Below are positions 1 to 14,100 of a DNA stretch of 64,000 nucleotides, piece by piece. How positions within the stretch are numbered: position 1 is the stretch's first letter; each line of letters starts with the position of its first letter. The stretch spans positions 1,007,822 to 1,071,821 of the forward strand of contig CAJNOI010000008.1 of NCBI GenBank assembly GCA_905250115.1, in the 5' to 3' direction. Under the pieces are notes generated by a model that saw nothing but the letters and a program-made list of their open reading frames with translations, was not told where the DNA came from and ran no database searches. The DNA is from Adineta steineri (taxonomy: Eukaryota > Rotifera > Eurotatoria > Adinetida > Adinetidae). Both the position numbers and the translations under genes were made by a program.

Positions 1-2740
1 ATAGTTTCATCAATAACTATCTTTTTCGCCTTCATTTGTCTCTCTACAATTCTTAACTATCTATACTACCACTTCCCAATGATATATACAGAACTCATCA
101 AGTATTGATATTATGACAAAAATGGTCGTGTAATCATATATACATATACATATATATATATAACAATAGCAGTTATTTATTCTTTTGTGTATAATATATT
201 GTGTGCATTCCCTTAAATTAATGAATTGCCAAACAAACCAAATCGACAATAAAAGTGCGTTAAGAAATAATTGAGTTATATATTTTATAATAAATATAAT
301 TATACAATACAAATTATTCTAAATCGGTAAGTTCGATAAATTGATATAGAAAAAAAGAAAAGAAAAATTTTTAACTTATTGTTACTTATTCAATTAAATT
401 TTTTTTTTCGGTTTTGTATTACTGATACAATTTATAATAGTAATAGTGATCGATTAGGATAAGGATACTAGAATCCATTTGAATATATATCTTGTATTGT
501 CAATGTCAATCAGAAATGTAAAGATCGTTATGGTTAATTGAAAAACATGCTGAAATATACGAAGATACATCGTTATGATAATCACATACGACAAAAAAAA
601 TTCTTTTTTCTTCTGGATTTATTTTCTTTATATCATTGTTATACAATCTTAACTTTTTTGTTTTATGTGTGTGATAAAATCTTGCCTATTTCTATTCGTT
701 TCCCTTTTCTTTTTTTTAGTGAATAACAAAGTAAATGAAAATTATGACATTAATTTAATTTCCTTTGATACTGTTAAACTAAAAGACAAAAAGAAATCAA
801 TAGGGAGATAAGTATATGAATAACAGGTAATTGATTTTGCCCTTAAAAATCAAGTAAATAATCAAAATAAAACGGCGTTAGTAGTTTTATTTTATTTCCT
901 GTTTCTAAACACAATTTTCACTGAGTGAATGAGTGTCACAGATTTTTCTTTTTGTTTCATCAATCAATCATCCGTTCTTTCACTGAACATTAGCTTTTTT
1001 TTCTCTTCCCGTTTTTCTTTCTCTATCTCCTCCTCTTTTTTCTGTCTCCCTCTCCCGCTCTCCCTTTCATCTTATAAACGCCAGCACAGCATGGTTGCTT
1101 AATACTGATAGAGACTATAGGTTTTCCTCTCTGTGTTGCTGTATATCGCTTCGAGCGTGTATTACTAATACCCGTACTGCGCCCTATTGTCATTACTACC
1201 AGAAAAAAATACTACTTAAATATACCATATTTCTATCTCTCTCTCTCTCTTTCAGTACTAGGAAATCGTTTTTGTTTTTTTTTGGTAAATAGTATACAAC
1301 AGAAAATAATTTCGCTTTCAAAAAAAAGAAAATTATATATTCACAAATATACTATATTATTATAATTGCAATTCTTGAAGAAAAAAACGAAAAATTTTCT
1401 ATTAATCAACGGATGAAATGAAGAGATATATCATCTATATATAAACATCTCAGTTTGACGCCAAACGGAAATCAACAGAGACGAAGAAAAGAAAAAAAAG
1501 GCTCTTAAACAGACATCATTTTCTATATTCGTCACGTCTTAGAGTTACGTATCGATCATCATTGTATTAGAGTCAATTTTCAAGGCAACATATTATATTA
1601 ACCAAGAAAAAAAAAAGGAAAAAGTAAGTATTATTGCTTATATATAGATATATATGTGTGTGTGTGTTATATTTGTTGTAAAAAAAAGAAAAGTAAGAAA
1701 ATAGTGCCATATTATACTGTCGTAATAATCATCGTATGAATATTGTTCAATCGTATGCTCGTGCAATTGCAATTTGATCAATATTTACAAAAGCATTGCT
1801 CACTTCAATAGCTTCCGATTGAGACAAACGAATAGGCAAAAATAACAACCCTCGATTATCGTTTAGAGGTATAGAAAAGATCTCATATAATCAGACAATT
1901 TATGTACGTCATGTAATTATCAAAATATATAATCGTATATACAATAAAAAAAACTAAAAAAGACTTGTCTTTCTACCTGAGGGCTTTACAATGTGTGATG
2001 TTAATCCGATTTATTTTTTCTCGTATATGTCTGTCCTTGTTTTTGCTTCGGCTTACGCAAACATACAGATGTTCGATTGCTTATTCAGCTTATCTATAAA
2101 AATTGTCTTTGTATACGCCATGGGCCATCTAACAGTTTCGCAAATATCGTCAATACTAGATCAGATTTTTTTTCTTGTTCGCTGCATGTTGATATTAACA
2201 ATATGCGTATACAAACTATGCCGAACAGATTATTAGATACCAATATTTTAAAAGTAAGTCGAACGTCTATGTGCATTTGTTTCTGTCTAGAGATTCCCTA
2301 AAGACTCTTATAATTCTTTTCTCGATTCATTTAGCTAAGTTCTTTTTCTAACACATAATAATCATGAAAAAATTTATAAAAGAATGTATAAAAGCATATT
2401 AATGAGTATATTCAAAAATAATCATAATAAAAAACTATATATATATATATACAAATGGCTTATATGAATAATAGAGGGTATCTCGAATATTCAAGTTAAA
2501 TATTGTATTGTTCAAAATAACGGAAGATAATATATATCAATAATTATATAGAAAAACAGAAATAAGCATAAGGCAGAATATAAATAATTAGAAAAATAAG
2601 TAAATTTTATCCTAGTTCTTTTGCAAAAAAATATAATCTTATTCGTATATTGTTTTCTGCTTTTTGATAAGAAGGATTTTCTGGATTTAAAATCTAAATA
2701 TATTTATTAATATTTTATTTTTTTTCTTTTCTTTTTTCAG
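1..2740. other. AT-rich 5' intergenic / untranslated region
   Basis: No convincing coding exon was seen on either strand. The stretch holds A/T and pyrimidine runs, short TA repeats and only short spurious reading frames. A strong pyrimidine tract ending in CAG at 2738-2740 looks like a 3' splice site (cis or trans) for the GPCR transcript that follows. Confidence 0.5.
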
Positions 2741-2830
2741 TGCTTACTCAAATCCTATTAAATTATTATTCAATTCATTGTGTTGTCATATCCGCTGCTG
2801 TTGTCTTCTTGTCGTTTACATTCACTCATC

Positions 2831-5246
2831 ATGTTTAAGATTAAAAGAAAATCTCAAGTTCCATCATTAAGTAGTGTTAATCGTACGACAACATTATTTA
2901 CATTTTCTTCTTTTTCTTCTTCATCTTCTACTCCTACAACAACACCCTATCATCGTAATAATGGTTCATCATCGTTCTCTTCACTATGTAACAATATTAC
3001 CAAGGATCAATCATCAAAATCTGATAAAATTCGCCGTCAACAACAACAACAAAGAAATGAACAAATCATCAATAATACTCGATCACCACGTTCCAAACAA
3101 TTTCTTGCTTATTTCCGTTGTTGCTGTTATCATTTATGTTCGTTCACATGTGAATGTTCCATTCCATCTAATACAAATCAAAATCGCTATGCTTCATCAA
3201 TATTTACTCGACAAATTCGTTCGAGTTCATCATCAATCAATTCATCCTATTATCGTCGTTAAAAAAATTGAACTTTTTATTGATTTTATCTTATCTACAG
3301 ATCATTTACGTCATTATTTATTTGAACGACATTTTATTGAAATCAAAACTAAGCAAATATTTCCTTCTAAATTCACTCTATGGATTTTATTATTACCATT
3401 TTTATTTCCTATAACATTTGCAACTAAAACACCATCACTTTCAAAAACAAATCATGACCTTTTTCTATTAAATGATTATACATTAAAATTTTCCTTTAAC
3501 CTATCATTACAAAGACCATTGTGGCACGCTGGTTGTTGTTTACGAATTAATCAAACAATGTGTAATACAACTTCTTATTCATCAATATCAAGTCATAGTA
3601 TTTATGTATCGAATGATACATCACGTGGATCATATTTATTTGATGGTGGTAGTAATCCAATTGATCGACGTCGATTATTTCATTTGAATGAGCTTCCAGA
3701 TAGTTATGATTTTCTTAATAATCAAACGTTATTTTGTCAACGGTACGATGAATTTCGTAATATATCATCACATGAATTAGCAATAGTTACATATGTTATT
3801 GTTGTTATTGGTATCATATTTAATTCCTGTGTATTTATTGTTTTAATGTGTGGTTCATTAAGACGTTCATCATCATTTACTTTATTTCTTGCATTAACTT
3901 GTTTTGATTTATTAAGTTTAGCATCAAGTTTATTTGCATTATTATTTCGTAATGTAATGACATATTTAAAAACATCAGCACCATTCTGTAAAATGTTTGG
4001 AATATTTTTCTTATATTTTCGTCAATGTTCATCAACAACATTATTAATAATTGCGATTGAACGTTGTGTTGTTATTAAATATCCCTTATGTCGATACATG
4101 TTTAATAAATTTCGTTTACCATTTTTAGCATTTATGATGCTTATATATATTGTACCAATTCCATTTGATTTTATATTTTATACAAGTGGTACATTACATT
4201 GTGAAGCATTTGATACATTACATGCACATCGTTATCAAATATTTCGTGGATTTTTTACTGTATTTTCATATGCAATGATACCATTTTTTGGTATATCTAT
4301 AAGTAATTTAATAATTATAATTGAATTAAAAAATTCACGAAAACGTTTTAAAATTAAAGATGAAGATGGTACAACAAAAAATCTTTCATCAACGTAAGTT
4401 AAATAACAATTAAGAAAAGAATTATATTACATTTAAGGTCATTCTAATTAAATAATATTAAATGTCAATAGAGTTTTTTATGTGTTGATTGATAAGAAAG
4501 AAATTTGTTTACTTTTTTTGTTTTGTTTATATAGTTTAATGGATAAACGTGGTACAACAGTTATGTTATTTGTTGCATCGTTTGCATTTCTTCTTTTACT
4601 TGGCCCATTTTATCTTCATTGGTGCATAACATATCTATTTCGTAATTATCCTCAATGTCATTTTACACGAAATCTCTATGAAAATATCCAAGTATGTATG
4701 GGTGTATTTCATCCATATTTAACTATTATTGAAAAATGTATGCGTGAATCAAATCATGCTATTAATTTTCTTCTATATATGGCAACATCAAAACGTTTTC
4801 GATCAGATTTTAAGACTATTTGTCGTCGATTTATTTATCGTATCTGTGGTCCAGCTATATTATTTTTCTATAGACATATATGTTCCTGTTGCCCAGTTCC
4901 AACATGTCTTGTAACACTTGAACGACGTGTGTCAGATATAAAAGAACAAGATTTAATATTAGATGTGAATAGAAAAAATCATACAGCTTATAAAACATCA
5001 CATTATCATTCTAATTTTGAACGACGACGTCAACAACAATTACTTCGTGCAACATTATTAAATAATACAAATACGACAGCTATAAGTATAACACCAGCTG
5101 CATCATTTACGGCTTCACCAGTACCAACAGCTAAAACTGTTCGAACGTTAACATGGAATGTTCATGATCCTTTATTACGTTGTGTAGAAAATAAACGTCA
5201 AGCTGCACGTTTATCAAGACATTTTTCTACATCAGACCTTATGTAA
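2831..5246 (+). CDS. Rhodopsin-like (class A) peptide GPCR, FMRFamide-receptor-like
   Basis: A seven-transmembrane receptor of 743 residues assembled from three exons: 2831-3257, 3301-4393 and 4535-5246, total length divisible by three. The 43-bp first intron joins two reading frames. The first-exon frame was preferred because it is Ser/Gln/Asn-rich with normal local codon use. The competing long frame from 2874 gives an implausible hydrophobic/His-rich N-terminus. A long N-terminal region (about 300 aa, with a hydrophobic stretch near 166-182 and several N-glycosylation sequons) precedes TM1. TM3 ends in ERC instead of DRY. TM7 carries NHAINFLLY, a variant of NPxxY typical of FMRFamide/peptide receptors. 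The C-tail is basic and Ser/Thr-rich. It probably acts at the plasma membrane through G proteins. The ligand cannot be deduced, and the length of the N-terminus is the least certain part. Confidence 0.8.
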
Positions 5247-6492
5247 AAAAAACAAAATTGTTCATATTTGTATTGTTTTCTTTCTTTTGTCCTTAGCTTT
5301 TATTTGTTCTTGTTCTTGTTCTTCTTAGTATTATTATTAATTTTTTTTTCTCGTGAAATATTTACAGTATTATGGGTACAATTTTACATTTTATTATTAT
5401 ACTATTCATATGTCACTAACATCGACAAATGGATATTTAAGAAATGTACGTGACATATTTATTTCTATGATTGACAAATAGATAATTGCTTTACCATATA
5501 TATATTTCTCTATGTTATAGAAGTACTAAAAAGAAAGCCAAAAACCAATAGACAATAGAAGAAAACTATCGTACGATCGATAATATCATTAAGATAGATG
5601 ACATTGATGATAGATTTCATCCTGAATAATAGTTACAGTTATGTTTATATTTACATTTTTCGCCTATTAATCTTATGTAAAAAAAGAAGAGAAGAAAAAG
5701 AAATCATCTAAAATCAACAATAGAGATGCTTCCAGGAAAATTTTGCTAAATAAACAACCTTGAACATACAATACCGATAAGGTTACCAACTTCTTTTTTT
5801 TTCGTCGTCTATCATTGAAAGTGCTCTTGGCCTATTGATTTTCAAGGATATTTAAGTGGCTGTCCACTTCATATGTATAGATAGAAGTAAATTTATGGAA
5901 GAAATTATTTCATTGACACCTAGTGAACCACTTTTGTTGCTTATTCTTTTTATACACGTCGATGCCAAGTGAATAATGACAAGAATCGATCGATCTATCG
6001 ATTGATTTTAATGAACAATAGAGAATGAACGTTGATTTAACCGTTTGATAATAATAACAAAAACAAACTTATAAGGTTTGTTATCGTTCGTTATTGACGA
6101 ACATCTTATTACTCAGAGACACACACAAAAAAATTCTTTTTTTATATGTTAACTGTCTAATCTTCTAGACTATATTTTCGTTTTTCTATGCTAATATATT
6201 CTTTTTTTTGATATATTTAGTCTCGTCGTATTGATCCGCTTTTTTTCTTTTCGTTTATTCTCCTCTCTCATCACTATTCGAAAGAAAATAACATCCGGAT
6301 TGAATGAGCGGCATAATACTCTCATATATATATGTATATTCAAGTAGAAGAGTAAACAACGAATTGAACACATCCATTTCTATTCAGTCAAAGAGGCAAG
6401 GCCATTCGATTATTGTTTGTATTTGTGTGACGAAAAGAGAAGGTAGCAAGTAGCAAAAATATTTGATTAACACAACTCATTGAACAAATATC
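5247..6492. other. Intergenic region
   Basis: No coding exon recognised. Contains poly-A/T tracts and pyrimidine-rich stretches. It separates the GPCR 3' end from the start of the next plus-strand gene. Confidence 0.4.
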
Positions 6493-7774
6493 ATGCGACG
6501 ACAACTTTCCCATCTTCTTCTTATTATAGTTCATCTACAAATTTATCATACAAAGATATTAGAAAATTGTCAATTTCTTAAAAGTTTCTACGATATTCAT
6601 TCGAACATATTTGAACTTAATAATAATCAAACATCTTTAACAGTACGACCATTATATTCATTATTAAATCAATCATATTCATTTATGAATCAATCACTTT
6701 CAATTGGAATTATTTATCCATTTGCCGATACATATTTAGTACCTGTACCACTTGTTTTTCAATGTTCAGAAAATAAAGAAATTTATGCACCAAATGATTG
6801 TGAATTTACAATGATTGATACTCGTGTAAGAAAATAAGATCTTAAATATATGTTTTTCTCATTTTATTCTTTAGACAGATTTATCGATTCGACGAACAGA
6901 ACCAACACGTACAAGAACAGTTTCACTTCATTTTCAAGAATATTCCCAATCGAATACATTTCCATTACGTGGTGCGTATTTTAAACAATCAAAAATCGCT
7001 TTACAAAATTGTCGTATTATTATTTCCAATGAAACATTTCTTATATCAAATCTATTCAATCTTCAAATTGAATTCGAACAAACAATTGGTTCACAATGTC
7101 ATGAGAATTGTTCACATTCACAATTATATGAATGTTCATCATTATCGAAAACTTGTCAATGTCGTACACATACAATAGAAAAATATGGACATCTTTGTGT
7201 TGATACAGAACTTGCTTCGAATTGTTCTCTTACACCTGAACGTTGTCGACGTTTATGTAATGTTCAAAAACAAATTCATACAAATGAAATCGATCATAAT
7301 TGTCAATGTCCATTAGGTACACGACGTATATTATCAAACAATATCTATCATTGTGAATTACCTATATTATCCGAATGTGATACAAATCTTTCGCGAATTA
7401 CTTGTCCAAAAAATTCTATATGTCAAGATAATCGATGTATATCAATATCGATTCCTATTCGTGTACAACAATCCATATTACCCTTACCAATTCTATTAAT
7501 TGGATTACTTATTGGATCTTTATTTATTATAATTATACTTATATTAGGTCTTTTGAAAATGCGTTCAGTAAAATGTGTTAAATTTATACATCAAGAACAT
7601 GTTTTATCAACAGCTCATTCAGGTAATTCATCACCAGCAACAATAACACGTTTATCAACAGTACATTCATCATCATCACCTTGTTCGACATTATCCTCAT
7701 CATCGAAATCAGTTAAATTATCATCAACAAATAAAATCTTAGAAAAATATACAAAAATTGATATATTCGAATGA
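6493..7774 (+). CDS. Single-pass cysteine-rich (EGF-like) membrane protein, function unknown
   Basis: Two exons, 6493-6825 and 6875-7774 (49-bp intron, phase 0), give 410 residues. The N-terminus (residues 1-19) is basic then hydrophobic and fits a signal peptide. The ectodomain starts with Asn-rich sequence bearing several N-x-S/T sites. It then has a cysteine-dense region of about 120 residues containing CQCRTH and CQCPLGT, reminiscent of EGF-like or laminin-EGF modules but not a clean match. A hydrophobic segment with a run of Ile/Leu (about residues 315-338) is the transmembrane helix. A Ser/Thr-rich cytoplasmic tail of about 70 residues follows. A polyadenylation signal AATAAA lies at 7825-7830. 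I do not recognise the family. A receptor or adhesion role is only an inference from topology. Confidence 0.7.
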
Positions 7775-8303
7775 CCTCTCTTTTTCCTCTTCAGTTCGAC
7801 TGTAAAAATGTTTTTCTTTATAGAAATAAATATATATATATGAAAACAAACAAGTGTTTTTCTTTCTTTACTATCTAATAATTGAATTGAATTTTGTAAT
7901 CAATTCAGTGGGAAAAAGGAGATTAATTCTATTACAAAAATTCTTTGATAATTCTTTTAATACAATTATTAACATCTCTTTATTTTAAATTAAATAATTA
8001 ACACTTGAGATATATTTTTAATTTAGAGTTCTTTTGTCTATTTTTTTTCTACTTTAAATAATAATGACCTTTGCAAGCTTTTACTTATCGCAATAAGTGC
8101 TATTATATATTCACATTTCAGTCTATCTTGGCTCTATACCACGATAGCAATCATTGACTGAAAGGCAAAAAAAACACATTTTTCTGATCATGTGATCTAA
8201 CTTATTGCCTCGAATTCAAAAGGAAGAAAAAAAATGAATCGAACGGCAAATACTATCTACACATATATATATTCTATTAAATAAAAAATATCTCGTCTAA
8301 ACA
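7775..8303. other. Intergenic region
   Basis: AT-rich. Holds the poly(A) signal of the upstream gene at 7825-7830. Nothing else recognised, and no YAG acceptor lies just before the next start codon. Confidence 0.4.
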
Positions 8304-9535
8304 ATGTTATCACAACCACTAAATTCTTATAAAGTTCTTGATTTATCACGTGTACGTGCAGGACCAACAGCTGTTCGACAGCTTAGTGATTGGGGTGCTC
8401 AGGTAATTAAAATCGAAATGCCAAAAAATAATTCTGATGATGATGATAAAATTGATACATCTGATTATCAAAATATTCAACGAAATAAACGTTCAATAGC
8501 TATTAATCTTAAACATAATGATGGTATACGTATTTTAAAACAACTTGTTAGTACAACGGATGTATTAATTGAAAGTTTTCGACCTGATGTAAAACATCGT
8601 CTTGGAATTGATTATGAAACATTACGTGAAATTAATCCTCGATTAATTTATGCTTCTATATCAGGATTTGGTCAAACAGGACCATATCAAAATCGACCTG
8701 GTTATGATCAAATTGTACAAGGTAGATTTTTCATGATGAAATTAATCGAAATTTTATATTTTTTTCAGGTATGGGTGGTCTTATGTCTGTGACAGGATTA
8801 CCAGGCCAAGGACCTGTTCGTGCTGGCATTCCAATTGCTGATCTTTCAACTGGTTTACTTCTTGCCAATGGAATATTAATTGCTTTATTAGAACGTCACT
8901 CATCTGGTCAAGGTCAATATATTGAAACATCACTACTTGCTGCACAAATTTTTATGTTAGATTTACAAGCAGCTAGATATCTTGTTGATAATGAAATACC
9001 ATCACAAGCTGGTAATCATCATCCAACAACAATTCCAACAGGTACTTTTCGTACATTGGATGGACATATAAATATAGCTGCTGCTCAACAATCAGAATTT
9101 AAACGCTTATGTAAAGCATTAAATCTTGAAAATTTATCATTAGATCCTGATTATCATACAGCTGAGAAACGTTCTATTAATCGTGAAAAATTAAATACTC
9201 AATTGGAGACAGTATTTTCTACAAAATCAACTGAATATTGGATTAATGAATTGAATAAAGAAAGTATTGCCTGCGGACCAATAAATCGTATTGATGAAAC
9301 ATTTGCTGATCCACAAGTAAAACATTTACATTTAACAAGTCATATTGAACATCCCAAACGTGGTGGTATGGAACTTCTTGGACAACCAATAACAATGAGT
9401 CGATCACAATGGTTAATTCATCGAAGAGCCCCTCAATATGGAGAACGAACTAGAGAAATTCTCAATGAACTTGGATATGAAACAAATGAGATCGAAGATC
9501 TTCTCACCCGAAATGTTGTTTATACTTCCTGTTAG
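8304..9535 (+). CDS. CaiB/BaiF family (family III) CoA-transferase
   Basis: Two exons, 8304-8721 and 8769-9535, with a 47-bp intron, encode 394 residues, the normal length for family III CoA-transferases. These enzymes move CoA between carboxylic acids through an aspartyl-CoA thioester. The expected Asp is present at about residue 164 in GIPIADLSTG. Other family hallmarks are the N-terminal VLDLSRVRAGP, VIKIE, GFGQTGPY and GYDQIVQGMGG. No mitochondrial presequence is visible, unlike animal SUGCT (glutarate CoA-transferase). The SRVRAGPT...RQLSDWGA block and the C-terminal GQPITMSR / RAPQYGERT segment resemble, from memory, bacterial formyl-CoA-transferase-like proteins more than animal paralogues, so horizontal origin is plausible. 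It now carries an intron and local codon use. A poly(A) signal lies at 9587-9592. The acyl substrate is unknown. Confidence 0.9.
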
Positions 9536-11113
9536 ACTAGTTAATAATTGCAATCGATTGTGTTTCTGTCGACTATAAAGTGACTAAATAAAAGCTTTTT
9601 TATGTTTCTCTTCGTCTTCTTTTTCTTCTCTACTAGCTTTTCTCGACATTTCATTAGAAAAAACGAGAAGAGGATGATGATGTTGATGATAGTTTAGTTG
9701 CGAAGGATGATTCTAATAGTTTTTCTCGCTCTAGCAACAATTATATCAACGCAACTAATATTATTGTTATTCTATTTTCTTTCTTAAGATCAACACAAAT
9801 ATAAATCAGTCTTCTCTTTATATATATATATATGTATAGTTAAACATAGAGAATAGGTTGTTAATGATGATAATCACAATGAGTCAGATAGTATTGTAAA
9901 GTATCGAACGATGATTTAACCTTCACCGATAGTAATTCTACTTATTTCTATTGACTAATGATGACAAACATGCATATAGATCGATGGCTAATCACGAACA
10001 CATTTATATATAGCTGATGAAATGACCGAATCGATCAATACTCTAACTAGTATGTAGCAATTATTCTCGTATAGTCTTTCTCTATTTCAAAGTAAAGCAC
10101 TAGATGCCATTTTGATGGATGAGTATGTGTATATATGTGTGCGTGTGTGTGTGATCGGTACCGCCATCCGTTCATCTTGCTGGGTCATCAACAACATGTA
10201 AATGGAATCTAAGGAGTTACACCCTTTAAACATACTTCTATACTTTTTTTTCTTCTTTTTTTTATATTCTTTCTTTCATTTCTATATATATATATACAAC
10301 AAAGCCAGGCGACAAGCGACTATAATGCATTTTGAGTGTATTATAAGTTGAACGGACATAATAATAGAGATTTTTTTCTTCTTGTCTCATTCTTCCTTTT
10401 TTTTAAGACACTGGAAACGAGGGAGAGAGAGAGCGAACGAAGGAAAGAAAGGAAGTAAGCAGGCAGGCAAGTAAAAGATAATGTTTCATTTCTTATCACC
10501 CTTATTCATCCTATTCATTGTTGTGTTCTTTACTTTATGCACACATTTGTATACATGCATCTTATGTCTTATATCATATTTTTCAATGATTTAGATTATA
10601 AACAAAAAATAATAGTAACAACGATGATAATTCTATCGATTTATTGGTGATATCGATCCACCAACAGAAATATATCAATAATGAATTTGATGTGCTGGAT
10701 GATGATGATGAAGAAGATAGTCTGATCTTACTGGGTAAGATAGAAACAATCATCAGATTAAACTAAGGAGAAAAAAACTGAGATTGCCAATCGAATGTCA
10801 ATCATTTTTATTTTCTGCTCGACTAAAGAAGTACGATTTGTCTTGTTTCAGTTATATATATATATCCATTTACTACTAGCCATATTCGTTTACATGATTT
10901 CATTTTTTCTTTAAACTTAATCTCTTTTTTCAAGATAATATCATGTTTTGCATTTATATATAGATTAAAAATTTATACGTAAATCTGATTATGGTTTTAA
11001 GTATATCTGATCAGTTGTTCGTACATCAATATGATGATGTCTTATTTATAACCAATCCTCGACAAAAACCAGTATGATCAACAACTAGAGACAATTCTCA
11101 TTCATCAAACCTA
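9536..11113. other. Intergenic region with coding-like fragments
   Basis: Mostly AT-rich, with TA/TG microsatellites near 10105-10155. Two stretches look coding but could not be joined confidently. One is 10616-10764, an open frame rich in acidic residues (Asp4-Glu2-Asp-Ser). The other is 10991-11074, an ATG-initiated frame that is in phase with the next gene but separated from it by one TGA at 11075-11077. They may be alternative 5' exons of the downstream gene or decayed sequence. Confidence 0.4.
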
Positions 11114-14100
11114 ATGATATCCACAATGATTAATGACTACGAACGACGTTTTCAATATTCACTCCAAAAATTGACTATACCGTCATGGTATACCGAACCC
11201 GCCCCTTCATATAAACCATCGAATAAACCATTACTTGTCTCGACAAGTCATTATGAAAGAGACGTTCATCGTACTCCCGAAATAGTTCATGTACAACGTC
11301 CACATAGTTATCGTTCCTATCGTTCATCATTAGGAACATCACCATCTCCATCCGTACATTCTTGTTATCCAAATTATATGATGGATGGAACGAACTCTTC
11401 TTCATTATTACCTTCATTGTCATCTAATTCACGTCGTCATAATAAACATGAAAAGGGCATCGAACGTGTAACAAAATCAAGTCAGTGGTATCGACCAACT
11501 CAATTTATTCCCAAGAAGCAAACTGATCAGATTAGTAAGCTAAAATATATATATTTTGAAAATCAATCGTTGTCATCAATATTTCATTTTTATATATATA
11601 TATATACATAAAAATGATGAGAAACAAATCTGATACTCAGAACATTCAAGGATAATTTCACCATATATTATTTCTTCTTTAAGTTTGCGTTTAGATAGAT
11701 CATTATCAAAGCTTCTATACATGTTATATATACTTATTTGGGACTCTTATTAATCAGTAAATTAGAGTTTGTCTATGTTATTCTTTTCATATCTCATTAA
11801 TTCTGTGTAAATTGATACATTGTCGTGTATAAAAGATAGATTAAATAAGAAATTCAATTGCATACTGTTACATGAAGCGATAAAAAAACAACATTTGTTT
11901 ATCAAATGCTTTTTTCGATGAATGAAAAAAAAACGTTCATTCAAGGTTTCTTCTATTTGTACCAGATTAACTTTATAGAGTGCACATTCTTAAACAAAAA
12001 AGTACACACTACTCGAGACAACTAGATTTGATTCCACGCATTACAAATATTTTACGACCTTGCTGTTGTCATCTATATGTCATATATGTTTGTCTTCTTA
12101 TAATATATTAGAAAATGAATACAGAAACAGTCACGGACAACTCATTTAATTCTTTGTTTTGTATATGTGCTTCGACTGGATACATTGATTGAGAACAAAA
12201 GGACGTAACAAAATTCGTAGTATATGAAAACAAATCTTTCATGCCGCCGTGTTGTAATAGATAATCGTATACTACAGACATAGTCATACGGTATCAATCA
12301 AACCAGATGGTTTCTTCTAGCAGACGAAGAAATAAACAAGTGTTTGCAGGCGCGTCTCTGTATGAATACGTATTAGGAGAGAAAAATGTTACATATTCAA
12401 ACCAATCCTGTATTTTTTTCTTCCTTATCAAGGACTATTGACTTATGACAAAAATAATTTTTTTTACAGGTAACCCAAAAATATCGGTTATTCAAAATGA
12501 GACATCAAATGTTAATCATTACGATATACCACCTAAACATGACGATGATAATAAACATGTCCATAGTATCAAACAAAATTTAATTTCTGATAAAACTATG
12601 ATATCCGAATTATTTATTGAAGAAAAAAAGACTAATTTGACTGATAATATCAACGGTGATGATGACGTCGAAAACACGAGTATTGATAAGCAAAATAACA
12701 GCAATACACACAATCACTCAATAACGAACGATAAGGTTAGCATATATCCTTATACCCTCTATATGTTTATGCTTTTTTTTTCTTCTTTCTCCCCCTTTCA
12801 TATTCGCTTATGTATGCCGCAGTAACAGACGCAAAAAGGACGAGACGAAAGGAGAAAAAAGAAAGAAGCTTTGTTGTTTTTTTTGTCATTCATCTACTAG
12901 CACTTCGTAATATTGATTGTTTTTTATCTTCTAGCAACACAATCATCATAGGAACTCAAATGAAATTCAAACGATGCCTCTAGCAGAGTAAGAACAAAAA
13001 AAATCAATTTTTAATCGTCTGACATAAGCTAATGTGCTAGACTATATTGTCTCTAATGAATAGTTGATCTTTGTTGATGATGAGAAAAAGACAAAATGCA
13101 TGTTCAGTCGATGATCTTTTGTAAAATTCTTTCTTGAATAGAGATAGTCAACTATAAAACAATTAGGGAAAACTAATGAGCATTATTAGATTTATAATCG
13201 TGCCGATAGGAAGATTTTTTTGTTGTTTTTTTTTTGTTTAGTGAAAAAATATTATTTGCTCGTGTCGAATTGGAAGATGTGACTGATGAAGAAGAAGAAA
13301 GTGACAACCGTTCGTCGACAAAAAACATACATACTGTCGATGGAATTGTTAATGATGAAACCAATACGTTAGTAGAACATTTAGCTAATAATTTAGTCTA
13401 TTCAATATTAAATGATGTGTTACAATTGAAAAATTTTGAACAAGATGATGATACAGATACAGGTGTTAGAGAATTATCTGATGATGAAAATGCCCTTCGT
13501 GAAATGGACGAAAATGATATGAGTAATGCAGATGAATTTATTGTTTTTGCTAGCAATGCTGAAACATTTCATGATAATGATCGTGATAATGAAACATCAT
13601 CTATTATACCTCGAGGTAGTCTAAATCGTTTATATATTTTTTCAAGAACAAATGATGATGGTACAATTCATTCAAAATTATCTTCTAATCAAGTATGTAC
13701 ATAATAAACTTTTACTAATTAAATAAAAACTTGTTGTTACAAATCCTTATAGTTCTAATATAAATACATTTCTTAGTAAATAAAAAAAGAAAACTAGCAT
13801 ATGGTAAGTCGTTTTCGGATAAATAACTAACTATCAATTCTATATTTGCTTTTTGTCTTGTCTAATGTATATGCCTAAATGCCATGTGGATTTTCCCTAA
13901 GGAATGTTATAGTTGTATCTGGTCCATGCGTCGTCGTACGTAGTAATACAATCAACAAGTTCTATGAACTAGAAAAAATTTCGATAATAAGAATTTATTG
14001 TTTTTATTTTGTTTATTAATATAATGTTGTTCTTATTGCTTGTCTGATCATAATCATCATCGACCTTTCATACCTATGTGCATCAGAATCATTAATTTTT

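Noticed and set aside
2874..3257. Hydrophobic/His-rich N-terminal extension of the long GPCR reading frame
   Set aside because: It is the out-of-frame shadow of the Ser/Gln-rich first exon; the 43-bp intron gives a consistent model.
11075..11077. Selenocysteine or programmed readthrough at TGA
   Set aside because: No selenoprotein context or SECIS-like structure was seen; an alternative start downstream explains the gene.
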